Source: Bifidobacterium oedipodis
GTDB taxonomy: Bacteria > Actinomycetota > Actinomycetes > Actinomycetales > Bifidobacteriaceae
Assembly (NCBI RefSeq): GCF_012932425.1
Contig: NZ_JAAIII010000002.1
Coordinates: 124,001 to 188,000, forward strand
Reading direction: 5' to 3'
DNA: 64,000 nucleotides
Part shown: piece after piece, positions 51,722 to 62,137 of the stretch
How the letters are laid out: every line of letters starts with the position of its first letter
How positions within the stretch are numbered: the stretch's first letter is position 1
The notes under the pieces: generated by a model
Told to the model about the DNA's origin: nothing
Database searches by the model: none
Seen by the model: only the letters and a program-made list of their open reading frames with translations
Program-made: the position numbers and the translations under genes

Positions 51722-53518
51722 CTACTCTTCTTCGTCGGGATCGTAGTCCACACCGGTTTCGGCGCGCTGTTCGGCCGAAATCGGGGCCGGAGCGCCGGTC
51801 AGCGGATCGCGGCCGCCACCGGCCTTCGGGAAGGCGATGACGTCACGGATGGAGTCGGCACCGGCGAGAATCGACACGGTACGATCCCAACCGAGGGCCA
51901 GGCCTGCGTGCGGCGGCGCACCGTACTTAAAGGCTTCAAGCAGGAATCCGAACTTGTCCTGGGCCTCTTCGGCGGAGATGCCGAGCACGTTCAGCACGCG
52001 ATCCTGAATGTCGTCACGGTGGATACGCACCGAGCCGCCGCCCATTTCCTCGCCGTTGCACACGATGTCGTAGGAGTCAGACATGGCATGCTCAGGATCC
52101 TTGTCGAACTTGTCGATCCAATCCTTGCTCGGCATGGTGAAGGGGTGGTGCATGGAGGTCCACTTGGAGTGGCTGATCGAGTAATCGTCGTCATCCGGAT
52201 CGTCGGTGGGCTTGAACAGGGGGAAGTCCACAACCCAGGTGAAGGCGAACTTCTTCGGGTCGAGCAGGCCTTCGCGACGGGCGAGCTCCACGCGCACCGC
52301 ACCGAGCAGCAGCTGGGCGGATTCGCGCGAGCCAGCGCCGAAGAACACGGCATCGCCGGGCTCGGCACCCACGGCTTGCATCAGGCCATTGCGCTCTTCT
52401 TCCGACAGATTCTTGGCAACGGGGCCCTTGAGGGTGCCGTCGGCCTCGAACTGCACATAGGCAAGGCCCTTGGCACCACGCTGCTTGGCCCATTCCTGCC
52501 ATGCGTCGAACTGGCGACGAGGCGTGTCAGCGCCGCCCTTAAACAGCACGGCACCCACGTACGGAGCCTGGAACACGCGGAACGGCGTGTTCTTGAAGTA
52601 ATCGGTGAGCTCGACCAGCGGATTGCCGAAGCGCAGATCCGGCTTGTCGGAGCCGTACTTGTCCATCGCATCCTTCCAAGTGATGCGCGGCAGCGGCAGC
52701 TGAATCTCGTAGCCGGCGGACTTCCAGATGGCGGCGACGACCTTCTCGGTCATGGCCATCACATCTTCCTGATCCACGTAGGCCATCTCCATATCGAGCT
52801 GGGTGAACTCGGGCTGGCGATCGGCGCGGAAGTCCTCATCGCGGTAGCAGCGGGCGAGCTGGTAGTAGCGCTCCACGCCGGCGACCATCAGCAGCTGCTT
52901 CAACAGCTGCGGGGACTGCGGCAGGGCGTACCAGGAGCCGGGCACCAGACGGGCAGGCACCACGAAATCGCGGGCACCTTCCGGGGTGGACTTGATGAAC
53001 GTCGGGGTTTCAACCTCGGTGAAGTCCATTTCCTCCAGCGCGTGACGGGCGGCCTTGGCCATGTCGGAACGCAGCTTCAGGTTGCGGGCCATGGAGGGGC
53101 GACGCAGATCGAGGTAGCGGTACTTGAGGCGGATATCCTCGCCGGGCAACTTGTTCTCGGACTCGTTCTCCAAAGCGGTGGACACCTGGAACGGCAGGGC
53201 ATCGGACTTGGCGAGCACTTCGATGGTTTCGGCCACGACTTCGATTTTGCCGGTGGCCAGATGCTCGTTCTCGTTGCCTTCCGGGCGCAGGCGCACTTCG
53301 CCGGTGACCTGGATCACGAATTCGGAACGCAGCGGGCGGGCCATGTCTTCGTCATAGATCACGACCTGCACCAGGCCGGTGTTGTCGCGCAGATCGATGA
53401 AGGCCACGCCGCCGTGATCGCGGCGACGGTCAACCCAACCGGCAAGAGTGACCTTCTGGCCGACCAAAGCCTCAGTGACTTCGGTGGCATGATGTGTTCT
53501 GTAAGCCGTCTGGCTCAT
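51722..53518 (-). CDS. aspS: Aspartate-tRNA ligase
   Basis: Class II synthetase, 598 residues, bacterial type. N-terminal OB-fold anticodon domain ([20 protein letters not shown]), motif 2 [19 protein letters not shown], the bacterial insertion near [15 protein letters not shown], and motif 3 [16 protein letters not shown]. The end [10 protein letters not shown] is typical. A plus-strand frame over this gene is its shadow. GAGGAAGC precedes the ATG. Confidence 0.97.
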   Translation of the reverse strand: MSQTAYRTHHATEVTEALVGQKVTLAGWVDRRRDHGGVAFIDLRDNTGLVQVVIYDEDMARPLRSEFVIQVTGEVRLRPEGNENEHLATGKIEVVAETIEVLAKSDALPFQVSTALENESENKLPGEDIRLKYRYLDLRRPSMARNLKLRSDMAKAARHALEEMDFTEVETPTFIKSTPEGARDFVVPARLVPGSWYALPQSPQLLKQLLMVAGVERYYQLARCYRDEDFRADRQPEFTQLDMEMAYVDQEDVMAMTEKVVAAIWKSAGYEIQLPLPRITWKDAMDKYGSDKPDLRFGNPLVELTDYFKNTPFRVFQAPYVGAVLFKGGADTPRRQFDAWQEWAKQRGAKGLAYVQFEADGTLKGPVAKNLSEEERNGLMQAVGAEPGDAVFFGAGSRESAQLLLGAVRVELARREGLLDPKKFAFTWVVDFPLFKPTDDPDDDDYSISHSKWTSMHHPFTMPSKDWIDKFDKDPEHAMSDSYDIVCNGEEMGGGSVRIHRDDIQDRVLNVLGISAEEAQDKFGFLLEAFKYGAPPHAGLALGWDRTVSILAGADSIRDVIAFPKAGGGRDPLTGAPAPISAEQRAETGVDYDPDEEE

Positions 53519-53549
53519 GCTTCCTCTTTCAGTTCTTTTCGTTGGAAAA

Positions 53550-54953
53550 TCAATCGATTACCACGGTTTGCCGGGCAATAACAGTATCCGGCTCCCACGA
53601 CGTGCAATCAGCGGGGGTTTGCTCGCCGGTGACGATGTTCTTCACCTCGTCGCCGCCCGTCTCGCCGCCTTCGACAGCAGAGCCGGGGAACCACACGTAG
53701 GGGATGCCGAGTTTGTCCGCATATTTGATCTGCTTGCCCAGCTTGGCGGCGGTGGGAGCCACGTCGGTGGCGATGCCACGGGCACGCAACGCGCCGGCGA
53801 TGCGATTGGCGGCAGTGCGATCCTCTTCATTCCACACGGCCACAAGCACCACGGCAGGCGAAACACGGTTGGCGTGCGCACCGGCGGAGTGCAGCATGTA
53901 GCTCACCAGACGAGACAGGCCGATGGACAGACCCACGCCCGGATACTTGCGATTGCCCTGCGAGGCGAGATTATCGTAGCGGCCTCCCGAGCAGATGGAG
54001 CCCAGCGAAGCCGCACCGTCCAAGAAGGTTTCGTAGACGGAACCGGTGTAATAGTCGAGTCCACGGGCGATTTTCAGATCGGCGATCACCGAACCGGGGC
54101 GAATCGCAGCGGCTTCGTCCACAATCATGGCCAGCGTATCCAGGCCCTGACGTGCCAACGCATAGGATTCGTTGGTTTCGACGTCGGTAGCGATGCCGTG
54201 CTGGGCGCACAGTGCATCGAATTTTTCACTCAGCTCAGTGCCATTGGCGGCGGTCAGCTCGGCCAGTTCAAGGCAAGCGCGCGCCTGCGACTCGCTGGCA
54301 CCGCATTCGTCAACCAAGAGCTTGGCCACTTCGTCGGCACCAATTTTGTCAAGCTTGTCGATTTCGCGCAACACGCCTTCGATGTCGCTCAGGCCCAGCC
54401 CACGATAGAAGCCCTCGGACAGCTTGCGGTTATTGGCATGCACGGTGGCCTTGGGCAGGCCGAACTCACGCAGCTGCTCCAAAGCCGAAACCATAACCAG
54501 CGGCAGCTCGACTTCATAGTGGTCAGGCAGATCGCCAGCACCGATCACATCGATATCGGCCTGCACGAACTCACGGAAGCGGCCCTCTTGCGGGCGCTCG
54601 CCACGCCAGACCTTTTGAATCTGCCAACGCTTGAACGGGAAGGCGAGATCGCCGGAATGTTCAACCACATACCGGCTCAGCGGCACGGTCAAATCGAAGT
54701 GCAAGCCGAGTCGATCCTCAATCGGGGTGTCGGATTCGTGCCCGACCTCCTGCAAACGGCTCAGCAGATAAATCTCTTTGCTGGTCTCTCCCTTTTTCAG
54801 CAGAGAAGCGCCTGTTTCCACCGCTCTGGTCTCAATGCCGATAAAACCATTGAGCTCAAAAACCTTACGAAGCGTATCGATGACACGCTGCTCCACGACA
54901 CGTTCGGAGGGGAGCCACTCCGGGAATCCTGATATTGATGCACCTTTAGCCAC
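53550..54953 (-). CDS. hisS: Histidine-tRNA ligase
   Basis: Class II synthetase, 467 residues. Motifs: [33 protein letters not shown] (motif 2), [12 protein letters not shown] (HisA) and [14 protein letters not shown] start at the GTG of 54951-54953 ([14 protein letters not shown]). No binding site exists, and a -10-like element ends 6 bases before it, so the mRNA may be leaderless. A frame continuing to 56249 crosses the next gene and is not real. aspS follows 31 bases later. Confidence 0.95.
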   Translation of the reverse strand: MAKGASISGFPEWLPSERVVEQRVIDTLRKVFELNGFIGIETRAVETGASLLKKGETSKEIYLLSRLQEVGHESDTPIEDRLGLHFDLTVPLSRYVVEHSGDLAFPFKRWQIQKVWRGERPQEGRFREFVQADIDVIGAGDLPDHYEVELPLVMVSALEQLREFGLPKATVHANNRKLSEGFYRGLGLSDIEGVLREIDKLDKIGADEVAKLLVDECGASESQARACLELAELTAANGTELSEKFDALCAQHGIATDVETNESYALARQGLDTLAMIVDEAAAIRPGSVIADLKIARGLDYYTGSVYETFLDGAASLGSICSGGRYDNLASQGNRKYPGVGLSIGLSRLVSYMLHSAGAHANRVSPAVVLVAVWNEEDRTAANRIAGALRARGIATDVAPTAAKLGKQIKYADKLGIPYVWFPGSAVEGGETGGDEVKNIVTGEQTPADCTSWEPDTVIARQTVVID

Positions 54954-54957
54954 GAAA

Positions 54958-54985
54958 TCAATATAATAGGTGAGGGTTGCGTCAA
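54958..54985 (-). promoter_or_regulatory. Probable leaderless promoter of hisS
   Basis: On the minus strand TTGACG (54980-54985), a 16-base spacer and TATTGA (54958-54963), overlapping a better TATATT (54960-54965), place the start of transcription at or near the GTG of hisS. No Shine-Dalgarno sequence lies in between. Confidence 0.55.
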
Positions 54986-55055
54986 CACAACGCGAAATGC
55001 CGCGATGCGGAGCCGCTTCCACCACCTGACACACGCTTTGAAAAGGAGCTGACCT

Positions 55056-56528
55056 ATGGCCGACGAAACCGTCACCGAAACCGAGAACACCGCTGCAGGC
55101 GAACCGCAGGCAACGACGCCCGCTAACGAACCGACTACGCCGGTCGCCGCAGCGCCGGCCAAGCCCGCAGCACCGAGCCCCGCGGCGATGGCCAAGCCGC
55201 ATGCCCCCTCCCCTGCCGCATTCGCCAAGAAGACGCCGGCCGCCAAGCCGGCTGCAGCAGCTGCGGTATCCGCAGCCGCATATTCCGAGGCTGATGTCAA
55301 GGCAGCCGAAGCTTTCGGCCGCGTGGACGACAACGGCACCGTATTCGTGCGCGATGGCGAAGCCGAACGTGAGGTCGGCCAGTTCCCGGACGTCTCCAAG
55401 GAAGAGGCGCTGGGCCTGTATGCCCGCCGTTATCTGGATCTCAAGGCCAAGCTCGACCTGCTGGCCGGGCGTCTGAACGCCGCTGGCATCAAGGCTCGTG
55501 AAATCGACGAATCCCTGAAGCTTCTGGGTGAGGAAACCGCCTCCCCGGCTGTTGTGGGCGATCTGGCCGCGCTGAAGGCTCAGTTCGAAGCGCTGAAGGC
55601 CGCCGGCGAAGCCAAGAAGACTGAAATCTCCGAAGCTCGCAAGGCCGCCGTCGCCAAGGCGGTTGCCGAACGCACCGTTATCGTGGAGAAGGCCGAAGCC
55701 CTCGCCGCTTCCCTCGGCGACAACACCAACTGGCGCTCCACCGCCGATAAGTTCCGCGCTCTGTTCGATGAGTGGCAGAACCACCAGCGCACCACCGTGC
55801 GCATCGACAAGCCGGAAGCCGAAGCGCTGTGGAAGCGTTTCTCCGCCGCTCGCACCACGTTCAACCAGGCTCGCCGCAAGTGGGCGCAGGCGCGCGACAA
55901 CGAGCGCACCCAGGCCAAGGACGTGAAGGAAGCGATTATCGCCGAAGCCAATGCGCTTAAGGATTCCACCGCTTGGGGCGAAACCTCCCGCAAGTTCAAC
56001 GATCTGATGGATCGTTGGAAGAAGGCTGGCCGCGCCGGCCGCAACGAGGACGACGAGCTGTGGGCCAAGTTCCGCGAGGCCGCCGACACCTTCTTCAACG
56101 CTCGTCAGGCCGATCGTGACCAGATCAACACTTCCGAGAAGGAGAACCTCGCCAAGAAGGAAGAGCTGCTGGTCAAGGCCGAGGCTCTGGTACCGGTTAA
56201 GTCCGAAGCCGAAGCCAAGAAGGCACGTCAGGCACTGGCCGCCATCCAAGAGGAATGGGATCAGATCGGTTACGTGCCGCGCGATGACATGCGCCGCATC
56301 GAGAACCGTCTGGACGCCGTGGACAAGCAGATCAAGTCCGTTGAGGATGCCGCTTGGAAGCAGTCCGACCCTGAAGCCGATGCCCGCAAGTCCAGCTTCG
56401 AGGAGCAGCTGACCGCTCAGCTCAGCGAGCTTGATGCGAAGATCGCCGCCGAAACCGACGCGAAGAAGAAGGCCAAGCTCGAAGCCGAAAAGGCCACCAA
56501 GGAGCAGTGGCTGAACGCCATCAAGTAA
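55056..56528 (+). CDS. DUF349 domain protein
   Basis: 490 residues. Ala/Pro/Lys-rich N-terminus (~1-90), then several DUF349 helical repeats (for example WRSTADKFRALFDEWQ, SRKFNDLMDRWKKAGRAGR, RQALAAIQEEWDQIGYVP), mostly coiled coil. Members are linked to nucleic-acid functions in some bacteria, but no function is firm. AAAAGGAG precedes the ATG. Strong codon bias suggests good expression. Confidence 0.9.
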   Translation: MADETVTETENTAAGEPQATTPANEPTTPVAAAPAKPAAPSPAAMAKPHAPSPAAFAKKTPAAKPAAAAAVSAAAYSEADVKAAEAFGRVDDNGTVFVRDGEAEREVGQFPDVSKEEALGLYARRYLDLKAKLDLLAGRLNAAGIKAREIDESLKLLGEETASPAVVGDLAALKAQFEALKAAGEAKKTEISEARKAAVAKAVAERTVIVEKAEALAASLGDNTNWRSTADKFRALFDEWQNHQRTTVRIDKPEAEALWKRFSAARTTFNQARRKWAQARDNERTQAKDVKEAIIAEANALKDSTAWGETSRKFNDLMDRWKKAGRAGRNEDDELWAKFREAADTFFNARQADRDQINTSEKENLAKKEELLVKAEALVPVKSEAEAKKARQALAAIQEEWDQIGYVPRDDMRRIENRLDAVDKQIKSVEDAAWKQSDPEADARKSSFEEQLTAQLSELDAKIAAETDAKKKAKLEAEKATKEQWLNAIK

Positions 56529-56556
56529 GCGTCGCCTAAGCGAGTCGTAATCACAT

Positions 56557-56600
56557 AAGGCAATCCCCTCAATCTCGTTGAAGATTGAGGGGATTGCCTT
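56557..56600. terminator. Bidirectional terminator
   Basis: AAGGCAATCCCCTCAATCT (56557-56575) and its perfect inverse (56582-56600) share a 6-base loop, with T-runs on both sides. It ends the DUF349 gene and the convergent creatininase gene. Confidence 0.95.
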
Positions 56601-56626
56601 TATCTGGTCGCTGAATCAGATTCGTT

Positions 56627-57391
56627 TCACGCCACGTTCGGCCCGAACTCACGTTCGCAGATGCTTGCCACGGCTTCGACGCAGGCGTCCGCCATCAGCT
56701 TGCCACGCTCAGCGCTGGATCCGGCTGGACTGGCCAGACCACCATAGTCGGGCACATCGCCTGGCTTGACCGGGTAGCGCACGTAAGTTTTGGCTTCGGC
56801 GTTGCCCTTGTCGATAACACGATCCATATGCACAAGTTCCGGCTCATAGTGCATCATCAGGGATGTTTCGGTGACTGCGGCATGTTCCAACGCCCATCCG
56901 GGGAAGGACAGCCCATCAAACACCTGATCGACCACAGCTTGCGGCAGCGGATCCCACCAGTTGGTTTCCACGATGGTGGCTGCACCATTCGTTTCGCGGG
57001 TTACCAGATCGATGGCCTCCACAATGAACGCTTCGTTTTCGAAATGGGCGTTCATCACGAGGATTTTGGTGAATCCATCCGCCACCAGTTCGCTGAGCAC
57101 GTCGTGCATGAGGTTGATAACCGTCACACCGTTCATGTCGATGGTGCCAGGGAACAGCGGGCCGCCACCGGAAGCCGGCTTTGACTTGTATCCATAGCAC
57201 AGCGTGGGCATGACCACACCATCGATACGTTCGGCCACATCCTCAGCAATATGCTGTGCCAGCATCGCATCCACACCCATGGGCAGGTGCTGACTGTGCT
57301 GTTCCGTCGAGCCAATCGGCACGATTACCGGCTTGTCCTTGCATGCCGCGAATTGCGGCCATGTCATGTGATCCATACGACGAGTTGTCAT
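56627..57391 (-). CDS. Creatininase-family amidohydrolase
   Basis: 254 residues of the creatinine amidohydrolase fold, a metal-dependent enzyme opening cyclic amides. Metal residues in GSTEQHSQHLPMGVDAMLA, LCYGYKSKPASGGG region, and VMNAHFENEAFIVEA. The family also includes other cyclic-amide hydrolases, so the substrate is open. It lies in a run with an MHS permease and PucR-type regulator, opposite a CodA-like deaminase, which suggests use of creatinine or a related heterocycle as nitrogen source. Confidence 0.88.
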   Translation of the reverse strand: MTTRRMDHMTWPQFAACKDKPVIVPIGSTEQHSQHLPMGVDAMLAQHIAEDVAERIDGVVMPTLCYGYKSKPASGGGPLFPGTIDMNGVTVINLMHDVLSELVADGFTKILVMNAHFENEAFIVEAIDLVTRETNGAATIVETNWWDPLPQAVVDQVFDGLSFPGWALEHAAVTETSLMMHYEPELVHMDRVIDKGNAEAKTYVRYPVKPGDVPDYGGLASPAGSSAERGKLMADACVEAVASICEREFGPNVA

Positions 57392-57482
57392 GAGCTATGC
57401 TCCTTGTTGTGATTGATGTCACCCGTGGCATGAGGCTACGGCGTGATGGTTTCCGTTACGTTGCGCAATCAGATGCTTACGA

Positions 57483-58847
57483 TCAGATGTGTTGCAAATC
57501 CTTGTCCGCGTTTTCGTGGGAGAGAATCATCGCCACCAAGGCAATGGCAGCCACAACAACCATGTACCATGCCGGCGCAATGGATGATCCAGTAAGCGCT
57601 ATCAGTCCGGTAGCCACGAACGCGGACGTGCCACCAAAGATGGCATTGGCAAGGTTGAAGCTGAAAGCAAAGCCGGTGAAACGCACCGAAGTCGGGAAGG
57701 TTTCCGTCAAATAGCTGGACAGAGTGCCGTCGTTGGCCGTCAACGTCAGGCACATGGCCAGTTCAACGATCAGTACCGGCACGAATGAGGCAGTGTTCAG
57801 GATCAGGAACGCCGGCACAGTCAGTGCGATGAACGCTACACAGGCACCAATCAGCACCTTCTTGCGACCGAACTTATCGGAGATATGTCCCATGAAGAAC
57901 ACCATGAATACGTAGGAGACCAGGCAGACGGTGGTGATGGTGCCGGACTGGGCGACGTCCATGCCAACAGTGTCGGACAGGTACGTGGGCAGGTAGGTGA
58001 GCACGGCGTAGAAGCCGACCGCATTCAGCATGCAGGCACCAAAGCTGATGGCCAAAGCCTTGAAATGCTTGGAGAACAGTTCCTTCAGCGGTGCAAAGAA
58101 ACCACCTTCAACCGCACTCTGCTTGGTATCCAACGCTTCAGACATGGACTGGTATACCGGGGAGTCGGCCAGCTTGGAGCGAATGTACAGCACCACCAAG
58201 CCCAGCGGGCCGGCCATCAGGAATGGAATACGCCATCCCCACCCGACCATGGCCGACTGCGTGAGATGGGTGGACATCATCGTGGCCAGGAAGGATCCGG
58301 CCAGCAGTCCGATTGATGTGGAGGCCGGAATCAGTGAGCAGTAAATACCACGCCTGTTAGTGGGCGCATACTCGCCGAGGAATGTGGCGGCACCAGCATA
58401 TTCGCCGGATGCGGAGAAGCCTTGAATCATGCGCAGCACAAGTAGCAGGATGGGAGCGCCAACGCCGATCTGCGCGTAGGAGGGCAGGCATCCAATCAGG
58501 AATGATGCGCCGGACATGAACAGAATGGAGTGCGCCAACGCGGCCTTGCGGCCTTTCTTGTCGCCGTAGCTTCCCCAGAACAGGGCGCCGATCGGGCGCA
58601 GTATGAACGACAGTGCGAATACACCGAAGGTTTGCAGCATAGCCACCGTATGGTTGCCGGTGGGGAAGAACACCAGGGCGATGGTGGTGGCGAAATAGGA
58701 ATAAGACGCGTAATCAAACCATTCGATAAAGTTGCCGAGAAAAGACGACACGGCGACTTTACGCACCATGGACTGTTCCTCGGATTCGGGACGTGAAGCA
58801 AATGTCTTGGTGGACACGAATGCGGCACTAGCTGTCATCGAAAACAC
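57483..58847 (-). CDS. MFS transporter, metabolite:H+ symporter (MHS) family
   Basis: 454 residues with 12 expected membrane segments. FLGNFIEWFDYASYSYFATT and the loop GSYGDKKGRKAALAHS match MHS carriers (ProP, ShiA type), which bring in small metabolites with protons. The GTG at 58847 is preceded by GAGGA; an ATG three codons later is possible. Probably imports the substrate of the neighbouring amidohydrolase/deaminase. Confidence 0.88.
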   Translation of the reverse strand: MFSMTASAAFVSTKTFASRPESEEQSMVRKVAVSSFLGNFIEWFDYASYSYFATTIALVFFPTGNHTVAMLQTFGVFALSFILRPIGALFWGSYGDKKGRKAALAHSILFMSGASFLIGCLPSYAQIGVGAPILLLVLRMIQGFSASGEYAGAATFLGEYAPTNRRGIYCSLIPASTSIGLLAGSFLATMMSTHLTQSAMVGWGWRIPFLMAGPLGLVVLYIRSKLADSPVYQSMSEALDTKQSAVEGGFFAPLKELFSKHFKALAISFGACMLNAVGFYAVLTYLPTYLSDTVGMDVAQSGTITTVCLVSYVFMVFFMGHISDKFGRKKVLIGACVAFIALTVPAFLILNTASFVPVLIVELAMCLTLTANDGTLSSYLTETFPTSVRFTGFAFSFNLANAIFGGTSAFVATGLIALTGSSIAPAWYMVVVAAIALVAMILSHENADKDLQHI

Positions 58848-59015
58848 CAACCTTTCCTCTCGGGCGGCGATCGGATGGATAACGTTTCGCCGCTGTTGAT
58901 TCATGACTATGCCCATTCGCATTTGCCGAAACGTGAACCGCCGGTAAAACCGTCCCGGAGCATTTTGGACAGTTTGCCTAATGGCTCATCACGCCGAATG
59001 CACAACGATTCCAAG

Positions 59016-60527
59016 CTATGTATGGCTTGTGGTTGCGGCTATTTTGGCGGCAAGTAGCAGCATTGACCATGCTTGGCGGTCAGCAGGGTCAACACCGGTG
59101 ATCAACGTCACTTTGTCCAGCCGGTTGTACAGGGTTTGCCTCTGGACACCCAATTGTTCACATGCACCGGTTTTGTTGTCGAGGTTGTCAAAGCAGGCGC
59201 ACAAGGTGTCCAGCAATACACGATCTTGAATCAATGCCGTTCCCATGGCGCGGGCAATCAGCAATCGTGCGGCTTGGTCGGTGCGAGGCTGAGCGTACGC
59301 ACAATCCAGCACGCTGGCAGCCACTGTGCGCAGCATGCCGGTTTCGCTTAATGCGGCATCGTCAACGCGATACAGTGCCAAAGCATCACGCAACGCGGCA
59401 AAGCTATCAATCAGATTCGGGCAGTCCACTGCGGTTCGCCCATCGATGATCAGCAGCCCTGCGAAACCTGCCAATGAGACCAATGCAGTATGGCAGCGAG
59501 CGTTGAACGCCGCAATCGATTCCGTCATATCAGTGGTGGCAAACCAGCCGAACATGGTATCGCCATCCAACAGGCATTCAATAGTCAGCCCTTGGCCGCC
59601 AATATCATCGAATACTGCGGAAACATGCGGCATACCATGCATCAAGGAACGCATGCGTATGGCGAACGGATGATAGATGCATGAAGCACCATATCCTAAA
59701 CCGGCAAGCATGTCATGATCATCATGTGCTTCCAGGGGCGTTACATGTACACCATCTTGGGGCCCGGCCAGAAGATGTGCGAGCATACCGATGCGCACGC
59801 CGCCGTCAAGAAACAGTGAAGCCACTGGAGAGGCCACTTCCGCAATAAGATCGCAGGTTTGTTTGGTAAGCGGTTGCCCGCGTGAAGACATTTCCAAAGT
59901 GGCAATAGGGCGTTGCCGTTCCCGCAATGTGATGATGATGCTACGCTCCCCCGCTTGCAACGGCTGACCTGCTTGGGCTACCGGCAAACCTTCGGCATCG
60001 AACAGAGTGACGCTTTCGCTAAAGAGTTGCGCGATTGCCGAATTCAATGACTCGATGGACTCCACATGAGACAATCGTTCGCGCAACGCAGTGGACATAG
60101 TGTCCACCTCGACTTGGAACCGCATATGCTCACGCACAATCATGGTGTTGATGCTCTGGCATATATCCACGAATGGTATGCGCTTATGCAAACCGATAAC
60201 CACCAGCCCACGCAAGCGTGCTTCGGCCAGCAATTCCTCCGGTACCTCATGCACCTGTTCAACAAGTTCCACCACCAAGGCACTGACCTGTGCTCGAACC
60301 AGAGAATCCACGTATTGAGCCAAATCCATGGACCACTGCTCACTGATAAAACGTTGCCCTTCAACGATCAGCAGCTCGCCGCCAGTCAGGAATGAGGCCA
60401 CATCCTCGCGCTCATTGGTGAAAACCCATCGCACGGATGTATCCAGCAATGACTCCCCCGATTCCACCGTGGGATCGGCCTGCTGGAACCGGGCGTTGTT
60501 CAGCACGTCTTGAATAGTTACCGACAT
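59016..60527 (-). CDS. PucR-family transcriptional regulator
   Basis: 503 residues. An N-terminal PucR domain (~1-130, SVTIQDVLNNARF; FLTGGELLIVEG), a middle sensory region with FSESVTLFDAEGLPVAQAG, and a C-terminal HTH_30 (~435-500, ACEQLGVQRQTLYNRLDKV). PucR regulators often control purine or allantoin use. It is divergent from the deaminase and upstream of the permease and creatininase genes, the likely regulon. Confidence 0.92.
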   Translation of the reverse strand: MSVTIQDVLNNARFQQADPTVESGESLLDTSVRWVFTNEREDVASFLTGGELLIVEGQRFISEQWSMDLAQYVDSLVRAQVSALVVELVEQVHEVPEELLAEARLRGLVVIGLHKRIPFVDICQSINTMIVREHMRFQVEVDTMSTALRERLSHVESIESLNSAIAQLFSESVTLFDAEGLPVAQAGQPLQAGERSIIITLRERQRPIATLEMSSRGQPLTKQTCDLIAEVASPVASLFLDGGVRIGMLAHLLAGPQDGVHVTPLEAHDDHDMLAGLGYGASCIYHPFAIRMRSLMHGMPHVSAVFDDIGGQGLTIECLLDGDTMFGWFATTDMTESIAAFNARCHTALVSLAGFAGLLIIDGRTAVDCPNLIDSFAALRDALALYRVDDAALSETGMLRTVAASVLDCAYAQPRTDQAARLLIARAMGTALIQDRVLLDTLCACFDNLDNKTGACEQLGVQRQTLYNRLDKVTLITGVDPADRQAWSMLLLAAKIAATTSHT

Positions 60528-60698
60528 ACATTCTGTCCATTCTGCGCATTACGACTTTCAACAGCGGGTAACATTGCCGCAAATCGTTATGCTGACAATA
60601 GTGGCCAAAGATTACGCAATCGCGGTGCGACGTAACCAGACGGACACATGCTTCCGTCGTTCATGCGCCCTACCGTGCAGTTCGGGATTGGAGACACT

Positions 60699-62021
60699 AT
60701 GGGCATGCAACTATTTACCAACGCGCATATCGCCACTGGAGAGCCGGGAAGCACTGCCGCACAAACCGCGCCTGTACAGGATATTCTGGTGCAAGACGGC
60801 CGCTTCGTTGAATTCGGTGAGCATCTTGGCGAGCGCCTTGCCGCACAAGGTTGTGACAAACATGCCTTGGACGTAGTGGATCTGGGCGGCAAACTGGTAT
60901 GTCCGCCATTCTGCGACACGCATTTGCATCTTGATTATGTGTTCACGGCTCGCAAGCCCGGTGCGGTTAACGAGTCCGGCACCCTATTCGAAGGCATTCA
61001 GCGTTGGAGCGAGACGAAGTCCGATCTGACCGTGGACGAGGTCAAGCATCGTGCGAAAATCGGTATTGCCAAAGAGATGCGTCATGGCGTGCAGTTCATT
61101 CGCACGCATGCCGATGTTACCGACCCGAACCTCACATCCTTGAAAGCTCTGCTGGAGCTGAAAGAAGAGCTCGCTGACACTGTCACCCTGCAAATCGTGA
61201 GTTTCCCCCAGGAGGGCATGTATTCCTATGAGGGGCCGCACGGTGAAACCGGCGCGGATTTGGTGGAGGAAGGCCTGAAGATGGGGGCCGACTGCGTGGG
61301 TGGTATTCCCCACTTTGAGCAGTGCCGTGAATTCGGCGAACGCTCGATGCATACGGTTGTGGAATTGGCATCCCGATACGGCAAACTCATTGACGTACAC
61401 TGCGACGAAACCGACGATCCGAACTCGCGCTACGTGGAGCTGCTGGCGGCACTGGCATACAAGGCCGGCATCGGCGAGCGCACCACAGCCAGCCATACAT
61501 GCTCGCTTGGTTCCACAGATAATGCCTATTTCTTCCATTTAACCAAGCTGCTGAAGGCTGCGAAATTGAACTTCGCGTGCGCACCCACCGAGAATCTGTA
61601 CTTGCAGGGACGTCAGGATACGTTCCCGAAGCGTCGTGGTATCACGCGTGTCAAGGAGCTTACCGAGGCAGGCGTGAACGTATCGCTGGGCCAGGATTCC
61701 ATGCAGGATCCTTGGTACCCGTTGGGCAACGGCAATATGATGCTGATTCTTGACTATGTGCTGCACTTGGCGCAGATGATGAGCTTCGAGGAAATCGATG
61801 ATGCACTGAAGTTCCTCACTATCAATGGTGCCACTTCGCTGGGCATGCGTAACGAATACGGTCTGGAGCCGGGCAAGCCTGCGAACTTCATCGTGCTCGA
61901 CGCCGATAGCGTGTTCAATGCGGTCTACGAGCGAGCCGACGTGCTGCGTTCGGTGCGTGCCGGTCACACGCTGTTCACCCGTACCACAACCATCGATACC
62001 GAACTCAACCTGTTGCGCTGA
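60699..62021 (+). CDS. codA: Cytosine/creatinine-type deaminase
   Basis: Amidohydrolase, 440 residues from the ATG at 60699 with GGAG upstream. Metal site HxH in CDTHLHLDYVFTAR; DVHCDETDDPNSRYVELL; HTCSLGSTDNAY; and LGQDSMQDPWYPLGNGNMML, close to CodA's DPWYPLG element. CodA enzymes remove ammonia from cytosine and some act on creatinine. The creatininase and permease across the divergent promoter (60528-60698, nothing else seen) make either substrate possible. Confidence 0.85.
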   Translation: MGMQLFTNAHIATGEPGSTAAQTAPVQDILVQDGRFVEFGEHLGERLAAQGCDKHALDVVDLGGKLVCPPFCDTHLHLDYVFTARKPGAVNESGTLFEGIQRWSETKSDLTVDEVKHRAKIGIAKEMRHGVQFIRTHADVTDPNLTSLKALLELKEELADTVTLQIVSFPQEGMYSYEGPHGETGADLVEEGLKMGADCVGGIPHFEQCREFGERSMHTVVELASRYGKLIDVHCDETDDPNSRYVELLAALAYKAGIGERTTASHTCSLGSTDNAYFFHLTKLLKAAKLNFACAPTENLYLQGRQDTFPKRRGITRVKELTEAGVNVSLGQDSMQDPWYPLGNGNMMLILDYVLHLAQMMSFEEIDDALKFLTINGATSLGMRNEYGLEPGKPANFIVLDADSVFNAVYERADVLRSVRAGHTLFTRTTTIDTELNLLR

Positions 62022-62081
62022 TTCTTTCCGCACCGGTTGCTGCGTGCACGAGTTGTCGTACCATCCATGACAGTCCAATAA

Positions 62082-62113
62082 AAATGCCCAGCCAACAATA
62101 TGGCTGGGCATTT
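62082..62113. terminator. Terminator between codA and clpC
   Basis: AAATGCCCAGCCA (62082-62094) and TGGCTGGGCATTT (62101-62113) pair perfectly over a 6-base loop, serving both convergent genes. Confidence 0.9.
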
Positions 62114-62137
62114 CATATGACTGCTAGAACAGTTGCG

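Noticed and set aside
51455-53581. A 708-codon open frame on the plus strand
   Set aside because: It is antisense to aspS, which has all class II synthetase motifs; the translation shows no domain.
54954-56249. N-terminal extension of hisS to 899 residues
   Set aside because: The extension is antisense to the DUF349 gene, and the known HisRS N-terminus begins at the GTG near 54953.
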